A stretch of DNA of 64,000 bases from Antennarius striatus (Eukaryota > Chordata > Actinopteri > Lophiiformes > Antennariidae), in NCBI RefSeq assembly GCF_040054535.1, contig NC_090783.1, positions 4,159,501-4,223,500 on the forward strand, read 5' to 3'. The notes under the pieces were generated by a model. It made no database searches. It had not been told where the DNA came from and worked only from the letters and a program-made list of their open reading frames with translations. Position numbers and translations under genes: made by a program. Positions 1 through 13,000 of the stretch are shown one piece after another (position 1 is the first letter of the stretch; each line of letters starts with the position of its first letter).

Positions 1-1256
1 AACTTCCTGCCTGGGATGCTGTTTCAGAATCCGAACATTGACTTGACCATAGGAAGCATGTACAGGTAACATATCATCAATGAATGCTGTACGTTCTTTT
101 ATTCTTTTATTTGTCTGTTGGTTTTGAATTCTAAAAGCTCCAATGAGACGTTACATTCTGTAATTTACAGGACTTAATTAACATTGAACATTTTCGAACA
201 CAAAATGAAGAGAAAGAATTGAGAGCTTTATCATAGTCAAGATAAAACTTGTTTTTGCGGCAGATTATGTTGATAAAATCCTGTTTCCCACATTTATAAA
301 TAAAATCTAAAACAAATCCAGATTTACTTTTAATATCACTAAAATGTAATTGTTGTGTCACAGGGAGTGTCATGAGAACAATGGTTTGTACCACGCTCTG
401 CAGCTGGAGACCATGTTCAACATCAACTCCTTCCTGAACAGAACAGTGGTGAGCGTCCCGCTGCAGGAACACCTGATCGTTTCTACACATCCATCACGAG
501 GATGACGAGGGGGCAGGAAGCTTAACTATGTAATGAAGAGTTTTTAATTTGGGTTTCACAACAGTACAACAAGGATCTGGCCAAAGTGTTGGAAGGCGTT
601 CAGGTCGACCTGCAGGACATCTCGCTGCTGGAGCAGGCCGGCAGAGACAACCTCATCAACTTCGCCAACTCTGGAGTTGGACAGATTGACTTTGACGCCT
701 ACCTGGCTGAGGTAATCTGTGTGTGTGAAAAGAACTTTCGACGTTATCTTCACTATATGCATGAATTATGAACATTATTTTTTTATATTTAGGTAATTAA
801 AGGAGTCACCGTTGTGGATCTCTTGTCCTTCTCTGCTGACCTTGAGGCTCAGACTGACAATCTGGTGAGTTCCTGAACTACATTCCCCACAAATAACATT
901 CATTATGTTGTTGCTGTTAACATTCAAATGTCACGAAACCCAAAAAAAACATGATATCTGCAATAGTTTTAAAACATTCTCAAATGACATCAACAGGAAT
1001 CTACTGGAGGAAGCTATGCATATTCTATTTACAGTACTGCTGCAGTTAGTTGTTCATTCATTCACCTTTAATTTATCCTATTCATCTACAATCTACTAAT
1101 TTTGATGGTTTTATTTATTTTAAATCATATTTTTTAACATCTTAAAAGTGTAGCGTTACGAAGTGGCATAAAAAATATTCTTTAATGCGCCTCTCTGGAT
1201 GTGAAATAGTTATGCATCATGGGGTGCTGGTCTGAACAAGTTGTCCATTTACCTTG

Positions 1257-1323
<67 letters not shown>

Positions 1324-2714
1324 TGCACAGATATACATTAATACAGGAAATGTGGAATTTAAAGGCATGTGGAACATTCCACTAGACGGTTAGTATGCAT
1401 AGGTGCCGCAAAAAAAGAAGAAAAAAAAACATTGCCTAACTATACAAAAATAAATGAATCTACTTCCTGGACAGACTGCTGCTTCTTCTTCACTTTGTTT
1501 GGGGCCTGTTTGTTTGTTTGTTTACAGCCACGTGGGGCTCTGGAAAATGCACTGAAAGGACACGCCAGCAGCATCAGGCAGATCCACAGAGAACAGGTGG
1601 TTCCCATGGAGCAAGCAATGGTGAGCACATCAACCATAGCACACAATTAAATACACACAACAAAATACACACAATAAAACACACACAGAACCTCTGATCT
1701 GTCCAAAAGCAACCTTTTCCTCTATTAATGTAAAAGAACGTGGAGTTTTTCACTCAAACATCTTATAACGGGAATCATTTCATGAACAAACATGTTGTTA
1801 TGTGATTTTTGCACAACTATAGTTAAAAAGTTTAGTAAGCTTGTGTCTATCCGGATACACCTTCAACTTTCTTGTTCTCTGTTTTTCTTCTATTAAATGG
1901 TGACAGAAATATGTCAAAGCGCGGGTAAGCCGCTGTTTGTACACAAAAAATCTGACTGTGTGTGTGTGTGTGCCCTAGTGTTGTTGTTCATGTTCATGTG
2001 ACGGTGTCGGTGTCAGTGAGTGTTTAGGTGTGTTTCACTGGGTAAGCCCTGGTCTTCTCCCACAGAGCACACTGAGCCAGAGCATCAGACAGCTTCAGAG
2101 GATGTCCAGCGACCTTCCGGTAAGAAACAAAACCAACCGGAACCCTCGAGCACAAAATACAGTTGTATTATGGTAAATAAAAACGTCTTTCTGTCGTTTA
2201 GGTCAAGGTCACCAATATCCTAAGTGCGATTGATGCGTCAGAGTATCTCATCACTCACAACGCCTCTCATGTGGTGAAACAGGTCAAATCATCTTTATCC
2301 GTGTTACCGACTTCTAAACCCTAACAATCTGCACACACACTGACTCCTGCTTTCTTCTTTGTTGGTGTGTAGGAAACCAAAGGCTACGTGGAGAGTTTGG
2401 TGGGATACTTCAAGCAGTACACAGAATGGGTGAGAAACTCGGTAAGTGTGCTCAATAAACGAGACAAAGTGTTCAGGTGGCACATAAAAGTTCTGATCTA
2501 AGCTTTGATAACAATCGGTGATGCTGTATAATCTGTTTGTGGGTTTTTTTTTAAAACGTATACTGTAATTATGTGTGTGTTTCCTCACAGCTGACCGCAG
2601 AAGTAGCCCAGTGTAAACCCATCAGTAACATTGTGGACAGCATGGAGATCGTAGCATGCAGTTTCATCATCGATTCAGTGGTAAGGCTGTGTGTGTGTAT
2701 GTGTGTCTCTGTGT

Positions 2715-2748
<34 letters not shown>

Positions 2749-3101
2749 CTGCGGTGCATTGATTCCTTCCACAGCTGTTTGTACAGTACATGTTGTCCAC
2801 GTGTATTTGGATCTCGCTGAGACGTATAAACAGCTTTTGAATGATTTGAGGGACTCTGTGGAGTCAGTGTGAGAACAGTGTGTACCCTCACACACACTGA
2901 CAAGAGTTAAGGTCTCTTCTGAGGAGGTGTAGGGAGTTAAACACACATCAATTTTTCACTCCCACCCCGGGGAGCTGTAAAGTCTCATATTTAGATATCA
3001 TATATATTTCATGTTTTTGACTTTAATGGGAGCCTAAACAGCCACAGACTGAGGTTTTTTATAAACAGATATTTTATGTGTTGGTGCTCCAGCAAAGCCC
3101 T

Positions 3102-3191
<90 letters not shown>

Positions 3192-4589
3192 CGTGCATGT
3201 GCGTGTGTGCGCTCACGTGTTCTTGCCCATATGTTCTACCATATTCATGCCTTCTAATGATTATATTTCTTGTACATCTATCTGTGTGTGTGTTTGTGTG
3301 TGTGTGTCAGATTTATTTTTAAATGTCCAGACATTTTCAGCAATAATATTGATGATCTCAGAGCTCAAGACGGCGTCTTCATAATTTTTTTTGGTTTCAA
3401 CCAGAATCTAGAATCAAAAGACAATCAAATGAGGTCACTGACAAGTCATTCAAAGTAATAAAAACATTTACTCAAGCCCTGCAGTTACATCTTAGCGATG
3501 CACACACATGCACATGAAACATTCGTGTTTTATTCCTGCATTACATTTATTGTACAACTGCAGGTGCATTTTTCAAACTGGTTGACAAATTAAAAGTCTA
3601 AACGGAGAAGTCACTGCAGTTATATTAAAACACTGGTTAAAATGCATCAGTGCTCATAACTCAATAATAAAATGTTATTATACTTTACATTACAATTCTA
3701 TTACTACTAAAATGTCTTCTACTGCATCTTTTAACAAAAATCTATTAAACGTTCATTTTATAGAGTAACTGGTCAGTTATATGATTATTGTGACACCAGA
3801 AATTTATTTTTTTATTTTTTAGAGATTGTTTTTTTGAATGTCAGGAATTAAGCAAATTTTCTCCGTTGAGCAAATTTTCTTCGTCTTTTTTTTTTTTTTC
3901 CCAGAACACGTTCTGGTTCGGTCTGGGAGGCTGCTGCATCCTCCTGATTCCCAGCATCATCTTCTCTGTCAAACTAGCAAAGTATTACAGACGGATGGAC
4001 ACGGAGGACGTCTTTGAGGAGTGAGTCCAAACACACATAATTTATTATTTGGTAGGCTCATTTCACTTTGATTTTTATCTATTAGTGCTTTCTTTCATCC
4101 TCTCACATGTTCACTATCCCTCTTTGGTGTCAGATCATTTACGGCTGTGGATTTCCTCTCATTTTCATCCTTTATTTCATCAAAAATCACAAACTTCATT
4201 CATGGATCTTAACGTTATCACCTTCTGCTGCATGCTCATCAGCCCTTCCTTGACAGAGGCCGTCATTTTCTTTCTCACCCACTTTCTTGTGATGCATTAT
4301 GGGTAAATTATTAAAGGCAATCATGCGTGCTAACCTCGGAAGCCTTGCTGTGCTCGAGTGTGAGTGGCGCCTCTGCCAGCCTGCATGCTGCTGGTCGTAA
4401 TTGACGGAAGGGGATTTTTGAGAGCGGAACGTTTTGCTGCATTTCTCCACAGATGTTCAGTTTGTAAGGAATTCCCCTGATGTGTGTGCTTACGTGTGTG
4501 TCTGTGCGTGTGCATGTAGCTCCCCTTACCCCGACACTCTGACTCGGTTCCCTCGGGCCTCTGCTCCCCCGAGCTACTCCGACTGGTGA
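1..4589 (+). CDS. prom1: prominin-1 (CD133), C-terminal part, 11 exons
   Basis: Five-pass membrane glycoprotein of microvilli, cilia and photoreceptor discs that binds cholesterol and shapes membrane protrusions. The 5' part lies before the window. Coding exons read here: 1-65, 364-448, 565-711, 793-864, 1528-1620, 2066-2119, 2202-2282, 2373-2441, 2591-2680, 3905-4020, 4520-4589. Together they give 313 residues and a TGA, with phase kept at every junction. Nine exons encode the end of the second large extracellular loop, with possible N-glycosylation sites NRT and NAS. Exon 3905-4020 encodes the last transmembrane helix (FWFGLGGCCILLIPSIIFSV) and the juxtamembrane block KLAKYYRRMDTEDVFE, nearly identical to human PROM1. 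The tail is short and ends SYSDW, unlike the longer human tail, so alternative last exons are possible. Teleosts have prom1a and prom1b; I cannot tell which this is. Confidence 0.93.
1259..1320. repeat. (CA)n microsatellite
   Basis: 62 bp of CA in a prom1 intron. Confidence 0.96.
3103..3210. repeat. (TG)n microsatellite
   Basis: Pure TG to about 3187, then TG with GC and CA interruptions, in the intron before the last transmembrane exon of prom1. Confidence 0.95.
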
Positions 4590-6200
4590 CCCGAAGGAAT
4601 CATCCATGAGGTACCGACCGTCACCCTCAACTTCACCACTAACTCCATCTAACAACTGAACCCGCCTGAGGAGGGTTTCTCCTTTCATCTTTTCCACATA
4701 CTCTTCTTCGTCCTTCATCCTTAATCTGCCGACATCCGTCCAAACACCACACCTTGAAAGGAAAGGACGCTCATGATGGATTCTTTTGAAGATGAAGATT
4801 CTGTCTCGTGTCTTGCATCTGATGTCTCGGAATTTATCTACGTGCTTCCTCACCTGGACTAATTTCTTCCCACTTTTATCCACTGTCCTAACAAACTCCC
4901 TGACGTTTCAGAAAATATTCTTTACTTTTTAGAACATTAACTAAAGTTTGTTTCATTTTGTTTTATCTCCACAGTGGGCAAGAGAACTGGAACTAATATT
5001 TCCTTCATGGTATGTTTCCTTCATTCTTTTCTAATAACAAATCAAACCCGCTTTATTTGACAGTTGCATGACCCAGCCTGTACTTCTAGGGTTACTAAAG
5101 CGGTTCTATTAAACACTTCCAAGAACCAAAGAGAGGAACAGCGACAATCAGGACCTGTGTGGTGAAGGCGTCTCGCCTGATCGCAGCCCTTCAAGCCATT
5201 TGACTCTGACCTCTTATGCCAGGCAGCCGTAATCTACCAAGTGTTCTCTCGTCCTCACAGCATCCAGTCACGTCGGTACCACACCTGTCTAGCGTGTCAC
5301 GTGTGCATCATCATCTACACCCGCATAGGTAGCTTCACCTGTAGAGAATACACTGCATTTACATTGTCAGTTTTAACCCGGTGAACTGTGACTGCAATTT
5401 TTTTTTTACACTTTCAAAACTTTTGAAAGTTTTATATATTTTTGTTAATGTTTGTTTTATAAGATGTAAGTAGTTTTTTTTGTTTTTTTTAGTGGTAGTT
5501 CTTTATTTTAATTGTGAATATTTGTAATATAGCTTCCAACATTTTCATCTTACAAATTGCACTGACTGGGGATTCGTTTGTTTGTTCCCAAAAGTTGACA
5601 AAATGAAATTTAGGGAACGTAACACATCACCAGCAATCTTCATATATCTCAGTTAAAACAAGCCACTTTGCAATCCATCCCAAAATGATATTTTTGTCCC
5701 AAGAAATGTTGTCCTCAAACCACTTCTCAGGTCCAAGGAGTTTTTGAGACCTCAGACATTTAAAGTTAATACCAGAGAAAGCATGTGTTCTTCAGACAAA
5801 TTACAAATCATGTGTCACTTTTTTTTTCAGATTGATCAGAGCGACATAACATTCCCAGCTAACAGACTCTAGCCTGTAGTTTGGCGGTTAGCATTAAGAT
5901 ATGAAATTCTGTTGTTTTTCTCACTCTCAAGAACTGCATAAAACAGGTTACACTTTTTTAAAAAAACATAACAAGTTACATTCTAAGCATGTTTTTATAC
6001 ATCCAACAAGCAAAATATTGTGTGTCATGCAGGGCCTATTTTCTTGTGGTGTCAGAGGTCTCTATATATTTACCATCCTGTGGTTTGATAAATAAAACTC
6101 TGTGGATTTGGAGGCCTGGTTTATTAACTTACACAAAAATAACAACAATACAGCCGGAGTTTGTGGTGAGGATGCAAATCTGTGAATAAAAATGTTCAGT
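4590..6200 (+). other. prom1: prom1 3' untranslated region and downstream sequence
   Basis: No coding signal is seen after the prom1 stop. A splice donor follows shortly (gtaccg at 4610), and exon-like blocks with acceptor and donor occur at 4975-5009 and from 5261, so the 3' UTR may be spliced. AATAAA-type signals occur near 6080-6190 and are candidate poly(A) sites. The exact 3' end is not determinable by eye. Confidence 0.4.
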
Positions 6201-7000
6201 CCAGGAAGTGTCCACGTTGTTTTTCTTCCATAAACAGATCATAAATGAACAGTACGGATACTGTCCTCTAACTCAAACACCCACTGACACAAGTGACGGC
6301 ATCTCTGTGCTGCAGAAGGCCACGACCAACCTAAAATATACTTTCAACATATGAGTTTTAGCCTGGTAGGTAAAACAAGAGCATCCTGATATGTGCAGTG
6401 TTCAGATTTCCATCCTCGTAAGAAACCGACTTGCAAAAACAGGAAAGAGGGGAACATTAATGTAACATGTGTACTGCTAAATGCATGCAGATGCAGCTGT
6501 GGCGACAAGGCAAGGAGGGGGTGGGGGGGCGCCTTGGAAGTGGTTAAGGTGGCGTGAGACTGTAGCATCCTATCAGAAGAGGACTACACTAACTTAATTT
6601 AGGAAAGCATCTGTTCCAGGCGACGTACTGCAGACACGTTTCATATTTGCTTTGCATTCCGGCCTCTTGGGAACTTTTCCTCTTCCTCACTAGATTGATG
6701 GCTATAAAAAGTAAACTTCCTGAACGCACCGAGGGCATATATGCGTCTGCACACAGGAGCAGGCTATGCACACACTCGCTCCAACCCATGTTCATTTGGA
6801 ATTTTAGACTCTGTGACAGCAGTGTCTGCTTTTCTGTTTCATTTAACCTAACTGGTGATTGAATACAGGCCTGTTTTTTAAAGTCAGAACCTCAGGTTGG
6901 CCCGTAGATGATCTGCTATCATATGTATTGATTCAGTGTGTGTTTAAATCTGACAGATTATTCTGAGAATTCCATCCTAATCATATTGTTTCTGCAGACT

Positions 7001-7388
7001 GTCACAAATTCATTCATTCATTCTTTCATCTTCATTACCTGCAACCTCCATTATCGCGGGTTAATGGAGCCTATCCCGGCAGAATTGCAGCATGAGGAAG
7101 GGTACACCCCGGGCGCGATGCCAGTGCACTGTGGATCCTCATGAAGGACAGACAAGCATGCACACACACACACACACACACACACTATGGACAATTTGGA
7201 CAGCTCAGTCCACCTGAAGCACATGTTTGTGGAGGTGGGAGGAAGCTGGAGAACCTGGAGAGAACCCACACAGACACGGGGAGAACATGCAAACTCCACA
7301 CAGAGCGGGATGCGAACCCGGAACCGCCTTGCTGTGCAGTGACAGCGCTACCCACTGCACCACCGTGCCGCCCCAGTCACAAGTTCAT
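7001..7388 (-). repeat. tRNA-derived SINE with target-site duplication
   Basis: Read on the minus strand, the element starts at 7375 with a tRNA-like head: ggcggcacggtggtgcagtg resembles box A, and ggttcgcatcc resembles box B. It continues through the conserved fish SINE body and ends near 7014 in a short ATTC-type tail. It is flanked by a 13-bp near-perfect direct repeat, gtcacaaattcat (7001-7013) and gtcacaagttcat (7376-7388), which is the target-site duplication. A short (CA)n array has grown inside it (about 7159-7184). It lies between prom1 and fgfbp1. The class is recognised; the family name was not checked. Confidence 0.8.
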
Positions 7389-7399
7389 GGCCTTTATTT

Positions 7400-8380
7400 C
7401 TTTACTTGCGGTAAAAGCTACAGGTGTATTTTTCATCCAGATATAATTTTCTACTTTTCATAAATACATGAAATCCGATGAAATGTCTCTGCCCTTCTCT
7501 CAACCTTATTGACCACCACAACGTACAACTTCATCATTACATCTATTTCAATTCCTATATCTTGATTTTGATCCTGGTCTGGATGCAACTGTGAAATGTG
7601 TTGGAACATCATGATTTGTTTTTTTTAAATTGCCCAATCCTGCAAATTGAAAAAACGTTAAAAGAGTTGATCTGTAGAATCCGTGTTTGTATCCGGATCT
7701 GCCTCAAGATTTAATCAACTTTTCTTCCAGCTGAGATTCACCACAAGACAAAATGTCATCAAAACCAAGTGAAAGCTTCTGGAGAACTTTTCTGAATGAT
7801 CAAACATCCAACTATTGATTTGTAAAAGATTTGTTAGGATCATCTTTCTTGACCACATCAGCCAGGAGTATTCTTGTGCTTGATTCACTTTGATATCTCT
7901 AAGCTGCTGGATGATTTCTGTGGAACAACATCACCGATTCTTTATGCTAACTGACTGTAATGAGATCACAGATCAACTTTGTATCAGGCTGCGGCTTGGC
8001 TCCAGACAACCAGCGCTCTCCTCCTGCTCTACCTCCTTGTCAATAGTCAATGACCCTCCTATGTTAGATTATATAATGTCTAGCAACTTTTTTTTAACCT
8101 TTTTTTTTTTTACAATTTGGGTTTCATGTGTGTACCGTCCTTCAGCCTCACCGCTCTCCTTCCCCCCTCATCTCCCACAGACCCACTGACCCTTTCCCTC
8201 CTCCCTCAGTTTCTGCTCTCCCCCTACCACCACCTGCCTGAACATATAACTCCAGCCTCATGTCGTCTCCGTGTGTGTGTGTGTGTGTACGTGTGTGTTT
8301 GAGGTGTTGGAGGGATGGGGTGATGTAGGAGGACTTTGAGTCCTGCAGCTCACCTGAATAATGCCTTCTTTGTGTGCGTG
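7400..8380. other. intergenic sequence upstream of fgfbp1
   Basis: No gene is recognised here. The stretch is AT-rich and becomes pyrimidine-rich (CTCC-type) at 8140-8240, followed by a short TG run at 8273-8300 just before the fgfbp1 promoter. Confidence 0.5.
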
Positions 8381-8385
8381 AGCTT

Positions 8386-8391
8386 TATAAA
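8386..8391 (+). promoter_or_regulatory. fgfbp1: TATA box of fgfbp1
   Basis: A clean TATAAA (within gctttataaagcc) lies 100 bp before the chosen start codon. It predicts transcription starting near 8415-8420 and a 5' UTR of about 75 nt. This is also why the in-frame ATG at 8374 was not used: it lies upstream of the TATA box. Confidence 0.7.
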
Positions 8392-8490
8392 GCCGGCTAC
8401 ACGCTCGGACCCTCGCACACTATAACCCCTTTCTGTGGACACACCATCCCATATCCTCAGCCATTCATCACCAACACCGGCGACACCACC

Positions 8491-9216
8491 ATGAGAGCCT
8501 TGATGCGAGTGCTGCTGATGGTGGCGGCGACTATTTGTGTGTCAAGCGCTCAGACGAGCAACAACAGCAACGACAACAAGCAGCAGCAGCAGCAACAGCA
8601 ACGCAGCATCTGGGACGAGCCCATCCGCTTCAGCAGCAAAACCAAAGACTCCTGCACCATGGTGGTGTCCGGGGCCGGAGACTATACCCGCCTGCGCGTC
8701 TCCTGCAAAGGTCCGAGCCAAGGCCAGACCCAAGGACGCACCTACTACTGTGACTTCCAGGGCAAACCCAACCTGTGCCGCGCCTACAACCTCAACCCTC
8801 GCCACTACTTCACCCAGATGATGTGGGACATGAGGAAGCTGAGCCACGCTTGCCAGGGAGCCAAAATCTACCGCCCACAGATGTGCAAGAAGTACCCCGA
8901 TGAGGCCCAGATGACCTTCCTGGCCTCCTGGCCTAAGACCACCACCCCTAAACCGTCTAAGCCTATGCAGGAGCGTAAACCGGTGGCGCCCGCCCAGACC
9001 AAGCCCATCACCACTCCTAAACCTGTCAAGCCGCAGCCCGTCAAGCCTCAACCAGGCAAGGGCGTCCAGACAAAGAAACCTTCTCCCAAGCCTGGGAAGA
9101 CCACGATTCGTCCCACAGAGCATCCGGAGTCCAAAGCAGCCCGTCTGGCGACAGAGTACTGCTGGAAGAGCTTCCACGGCATCTGCACCTATTTCATCAG
9201 CTGGTTCCAGAACTGA
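8491..9216 (+). CDS. fgfbp1: fibroblast growth factor-binding protein 1
   Basis: Secreted carrier that releases heparan-sulfate-bound FGFs and presents them to receptors. Single coding exon, 241 residues. The start at 8491 has a good context (caccATGA), follows the TATA box, and begins directly with a signal peptide (MRALMRVLLMVAATICVSSA). A short Asn/Gln-rich stretch follows (CAG/CAA codons around 8578-8602). The FGFBP domain then runs from about residue 44 to 145, with the expected cysteines (DSCTM, VSCKG, YYCDF, NLCRAY, HACQG, QMCKK). Next is a long Lys/Pro/Thr linker with KPQPVKPQP-type repeats, and a C-terminal cysteine pair in EYCWKSFHGICTYF. The 3' UTR appears to contain one intron (donor 9231, acceptor ending 9476). 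A possible alternative label is fgfbp1a or fgfbp1b, since teleosts may keep both. Confidence 0.92.
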   Translation: MRALMRVLLMVAATICVSSAQTSNNSNDNKQQQQQQQRSIWDEPIRFSSKTKDSCTMVVSGAGDYTRLRVSCKGPSQGQTQGRTYYCDFQGKPNLCRAYNLNPRHYFTQMMWDMRKLSHACQGAKIYRPQMCKKYPDEAQMTFLASWPKTTTPKPSKPMQERKPVAPAQTKPITTPKPVKPQPVKPQPGKGVQTKKPSPKPGKTTIRPTEHPESKAARLATEYCWKSFHGICTYFISWFQN

Positions 9217-9476
9217 GGCAGGTGACTCAGGTGAGTGACGCAAAAGCGAAGAAAGAAAGAGGACAGTTAGATGGACAGCAGATGGTGGTAACACAAAAAC
9301 TTAGATGTCATTTTGTTGGAGAGGAATAAATTGAGAACCTCAGTAGAGCCAGAAATCATCAGAATGACGTACAAATTAAAAGGTGGATTGGTTGGGGGTC
9401 ACTGAAGCGCTGCAAACGTTTCCCCAGCTTTCTGGGAGTGAAATTAATCTAATCTTACGTTTTGTTTTGTTTTCAG

Positions 9477-9793
9477 GTTGCAGCACCATCAGAACTCTTC
9501 TTGTCTGTGTTCAACCCATTCCTCATCTCCTTTGGAGCGTCTGAAGTTATTTCATCACCTTCTGAGGCGTGGGTCCCCATACAGCGGCTGAGGCCAAAAC
9601 ACTCCGTGTGATGTTAGCCGACGACCGGTTGTGCTGTCATGTACTGTTCATGTCATTTTTAAAAAATATGTAATACACACAGCAAGGCAAAAAAGGGAGA
9701 ACATGGCAGGTTTGTGATTGTGTTTGTATATGATGTAAAACTCGCTCGGCGTGTCACAAGTGTTTTGAAAAAAGTGAATTTCATGAGAATAAA
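9477..9793 (+). promoter_or_regulatory. fgfbp1: fgfbp1 3' UTR exon with poly(A) signal
   Basis: After the intron 9231-9476 (gtgagt...ttttcag), this untranslated exon runs to an AATAAA at 9788-9793. A 3' UTR intron behind a stop codon only 14 nt from the junction should not trigger nonsense-mediated decay. Confidence 0.6.
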
Positions 9794-9799
9794 ATCAGA

Positions 9800-11270
9800 G
9801 TAGTGACCTATTCCTCTTCTGTGTTGCTCCGTTTCTCCTGAGTTGAATTCACCAGTATGGTTTTCACACTGATTCCTTCAAAGAGAGGCTTGTTCCTGCT
9901 CCCCCGACGTCTGTGACATGTCTGCTGCCTCGCCGAGGGAGTTGTTAACAGGCAGACACAGAGCGAGCCCAGACTGCAGTAAAGATAATACAGCTCAGTC
10001 AGAGCAGAGCTCAACACGTCTTTGTATGAATTCATGAATTGAGCCTTAACATCAACCACGTGCAGGAACAGAGGGCGTCTGTGTGGCTATAGCTGCTGTT
10101 GTGTTGGTGAGCACAGATGTATGACGGCAGTACGGTAAAGAAAAAGTGTAGTCGACATTCTTACATTCAGATTATGAACCCATTAAGATAAAATGTAGGG
10201 TACGGGAATGAGATTAGAACATTATTTAACCCTCTTTACAGTGTGGAAAGATCTGGCTCTTTATAGATTGTCCGGTACTCTTTTATATACTCTGTTGCTC
10301 CATGATCCACAAGCACACCACACATTTTTTTGTCCAAATTTATTTTAAATCTCAGCTCTGACTGAAGAGGGTCCAGTCTCTCCTGAAGGATGACATCATC
10401 TGGAGGTTGAACCAGCCCATTAGGATGAGGATTAATCGATGCTGATGCTTCCATTTTTACTCCTGTTCTTCTTTGATCTGCTCTTCCTACTGATTAGATT
10501 AAGATAATTATTAAAAAATTTATCTAGAAAAAAACATGGTTTGTTGTTTTTTATGTGGCACAAACAACCTAAGTAACTATGCAATTAAGTAAAGATAAAT
10601 AAATAAAAACACCGCAAGCAATTCAACGATAAGATTAGAAAACGTAAGAGGATGAATCAAAGTTTTTAAAACATGTTTTTTTTTATTGCAGACTTGCAAT
10701 AATCAAAAACAAGCCAAAAACAGAGCAACATATGCGCCTCATATCTGGACTAACTATATCAACAGACTTTGTATAACTGGAGACTTTGCAGATCTATAGC
10801 CATTCACCCTCCTGAAGAAATAGTGAAAAGATTAAAAAATTTTAAAAAAAACTGTGTAAATATGAAATCAGTGGTGACATTGAAATGATTTTTCTTGATA
10901 TACTTGTCATGGATGATGACAGGATGTATTCAGTTCATCTCCTGCTTACAAATCCAAACGGTCCAGATCTACATCCTGCTGCAGCTGATTCACCCTTGAA
11001 CTGAAAACTAATTCAAAAAGGCTTTTTCACTTTTTATTTCTAATACCGATCATTTCTTTCAAATTGTTTGTTTATCTAAATGTTATTTCATTTCCTAGAC
11101 TTATTCTGTGTTCTATTCGTTTTTGTTTGCTCCAAATAAATAAGAATAAGTAAGAAATGTTTGTTTTTTTTAAACTCGGGTGGTCAGTGCTGTCTAGTCA
11201 ACAGCCACTAGATGGTGCTGCAGAGGAATGAATAACCGTTCAATTTGTTTCATAGGTTTTCTCAACGCAA

Positions 11271-11366
<96 letters not shown>

Positions 11367-13000
11367 CATACCTTTAAACATCTCGGTCAGGAACCACAGC
11401 AAGCCATACTATAATAGATGATTTTTTTTATTACACTACATATGACTATAAAATCCCGGTTAACCTTTCATGTTTAGCTTCTGCTGTTTTACACCTAATT
11501 TTCTCCTTAAGGTCAAGAAGCGTTATCTTATCTCATCTGCAGTTACTCTGTCAGTAAGTAATAAACTACTTTAAAGTGACACATTCCAGGACACAGTGAG
11601 CCTTATATGGCTGCTTCCTTCCGGATCAAGATTATCTGATGATTCTCAACACTTCCTACCAGGTTGTGTTTGTTCCAACCCGCAGTAGCTGCGTCATGTC
11701 AGGCATGAAACACGATGACAGGGTGGGGTCGGTTTACACAGCAGGAGAATCTGGAGGGATATGTAGGTCACTGGAGACCACACCAAATTTCCTGAATAAA
11801 ATAAATTTAAAAAAATAATAATCTTGTGTTAATTTTGAAAGTTTGCGTCATATGAAACAGACACCTTATTTATTCGATAATGGTTGTAGTTGAACGGGGA
11901 TCATTGCTATACAATCCAGAACAGTGACGTCATTGTCCTCTAAAAACTGGCTGCTCATTCGAGCCAAAGTTGGGATTAAATAGCCTTAAATGTAAAACTT
12001 TGAGTGATATTTTTATTTCACACGGTTTTTTTTTCTGTTGCGTGATAAAAACATTAAAAAATCTAAAAATACAATTTAATGAATTTTCTGTTCCATATTG
12101 CATTTTTAAGTATTGTGTTTTTTTTTCTATGTGTCATTTTTCTTATATTTTAGGATTATTGATACTTACATTTTTCAAATTGTAAAACTGAAAGGTCAGA
12201 CTTACAACCGACTTTATGTTGAATGAAGAATTCTATCCATGTGGGGGGAAAGAGTTTAAAAGTGACTGAATATAAAAATAAATGAACATAAACCAAGATA
12301 TAGCTACGACTATCTCTGAGTGTACATAAAAGGACTCATCGTTCAGGATGGCGAGATGACCTCTGGTGAATGTGTGACTGTTGGGTAGATAACAGTGTCT
12401 GAGAGGAGAAGGGCAGTTACAGCTGAAGAAGTCTTCAATATCAGCAGGGAAACAAACAGTCCAGAACAGCCAGGACTTTGAACACAATAAGTCACCAGAA
12501 CATGAGAAGGGAAAAGCACAGAACACTGACACCAAGACTAAAGAATATCCAGAGTCTAATTCTGCACAAGAAATCTAATTTAATTTAAAGTCAGAGAATA
12601 ATTTTTCACTTCACATTAAATTTATTTGAAGGGTGTTATAAGTCCTGACAATCACTCCTGTACTTCCATCCTCTGCTTTGACAGGGTAAGCCTTGAAGAA
12701 TTCAAACCATCTCCTGGCGGCTGACGGCGGCAGCTGATTGGTGGAAAGTCGGAGTCGAGCCTCCAGGACTGCGTGGCGCGCTCACTTGTGCGCTTCCTGT
12801 GGTTCTTGTTGAAATGTTTTAGATTAAACCCACTGATCCAGCGTCAGCTTACTCGCCCCTCGATGAATGGTCGGTGTCAGGAGTGTAGTCCGGACATGTT
12901 TGGGCAGGACAGAACAGAACACCTTTTTTTCAGAGAAAGCCGCAGCCTTGATTCTTCAATGCGCTTGAATGGAGGTGCGTAAACTACGTCAGCGTGTTGT
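9800..13000. other. intergenic sequence between fgfbp1 and fgfbp2
   Basis: AT-rich sequence with no recognised gene. It contains a 93-bp (CA)n array at 11273-11365. A GC-richer part at 12700-13000 merges into the fgfbp2 promoter region. Short open frames here show no recognisable domain. Confidence 0.5.
11273..11365. repeat. (AC)n microsatellite, 93 bp
   Basis: Uninterrupted AC dinucleotide array in the fgfbp1-fgfbp2 interval. Confidence 0.97.

Noticed and set aside
3034-3384. Long Val-Cys and Thr-His repeat frames over TG/CA arrays (also near 22345, 41766, 55901, 58311 and 62881)
   Set aside because: Pure dinucleotide arrays give stop-free frames on both strands. No gene is implied.
7305-7375. 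tRNA-like sequence with box A and box B motifs (also at 34141-34205)
   Set aside because: These are SINE heads; the cloverleaf is not intact and a SINE body follows.
8374-8490. Upstream in-frame ATG for fgfbp1 at 8374
   Set aside because: It precedes the TATA box, and the signal peptide begins at 8491.
10236-10454. 72-codon minus-strand frame MEASASINPHPNGLVQPPDD
   Set aside because: Looks protein-like in composition but has no domain I recognise, no promoter or splice context, and lies in gene-poor DNA. It could be a transposon remnant.
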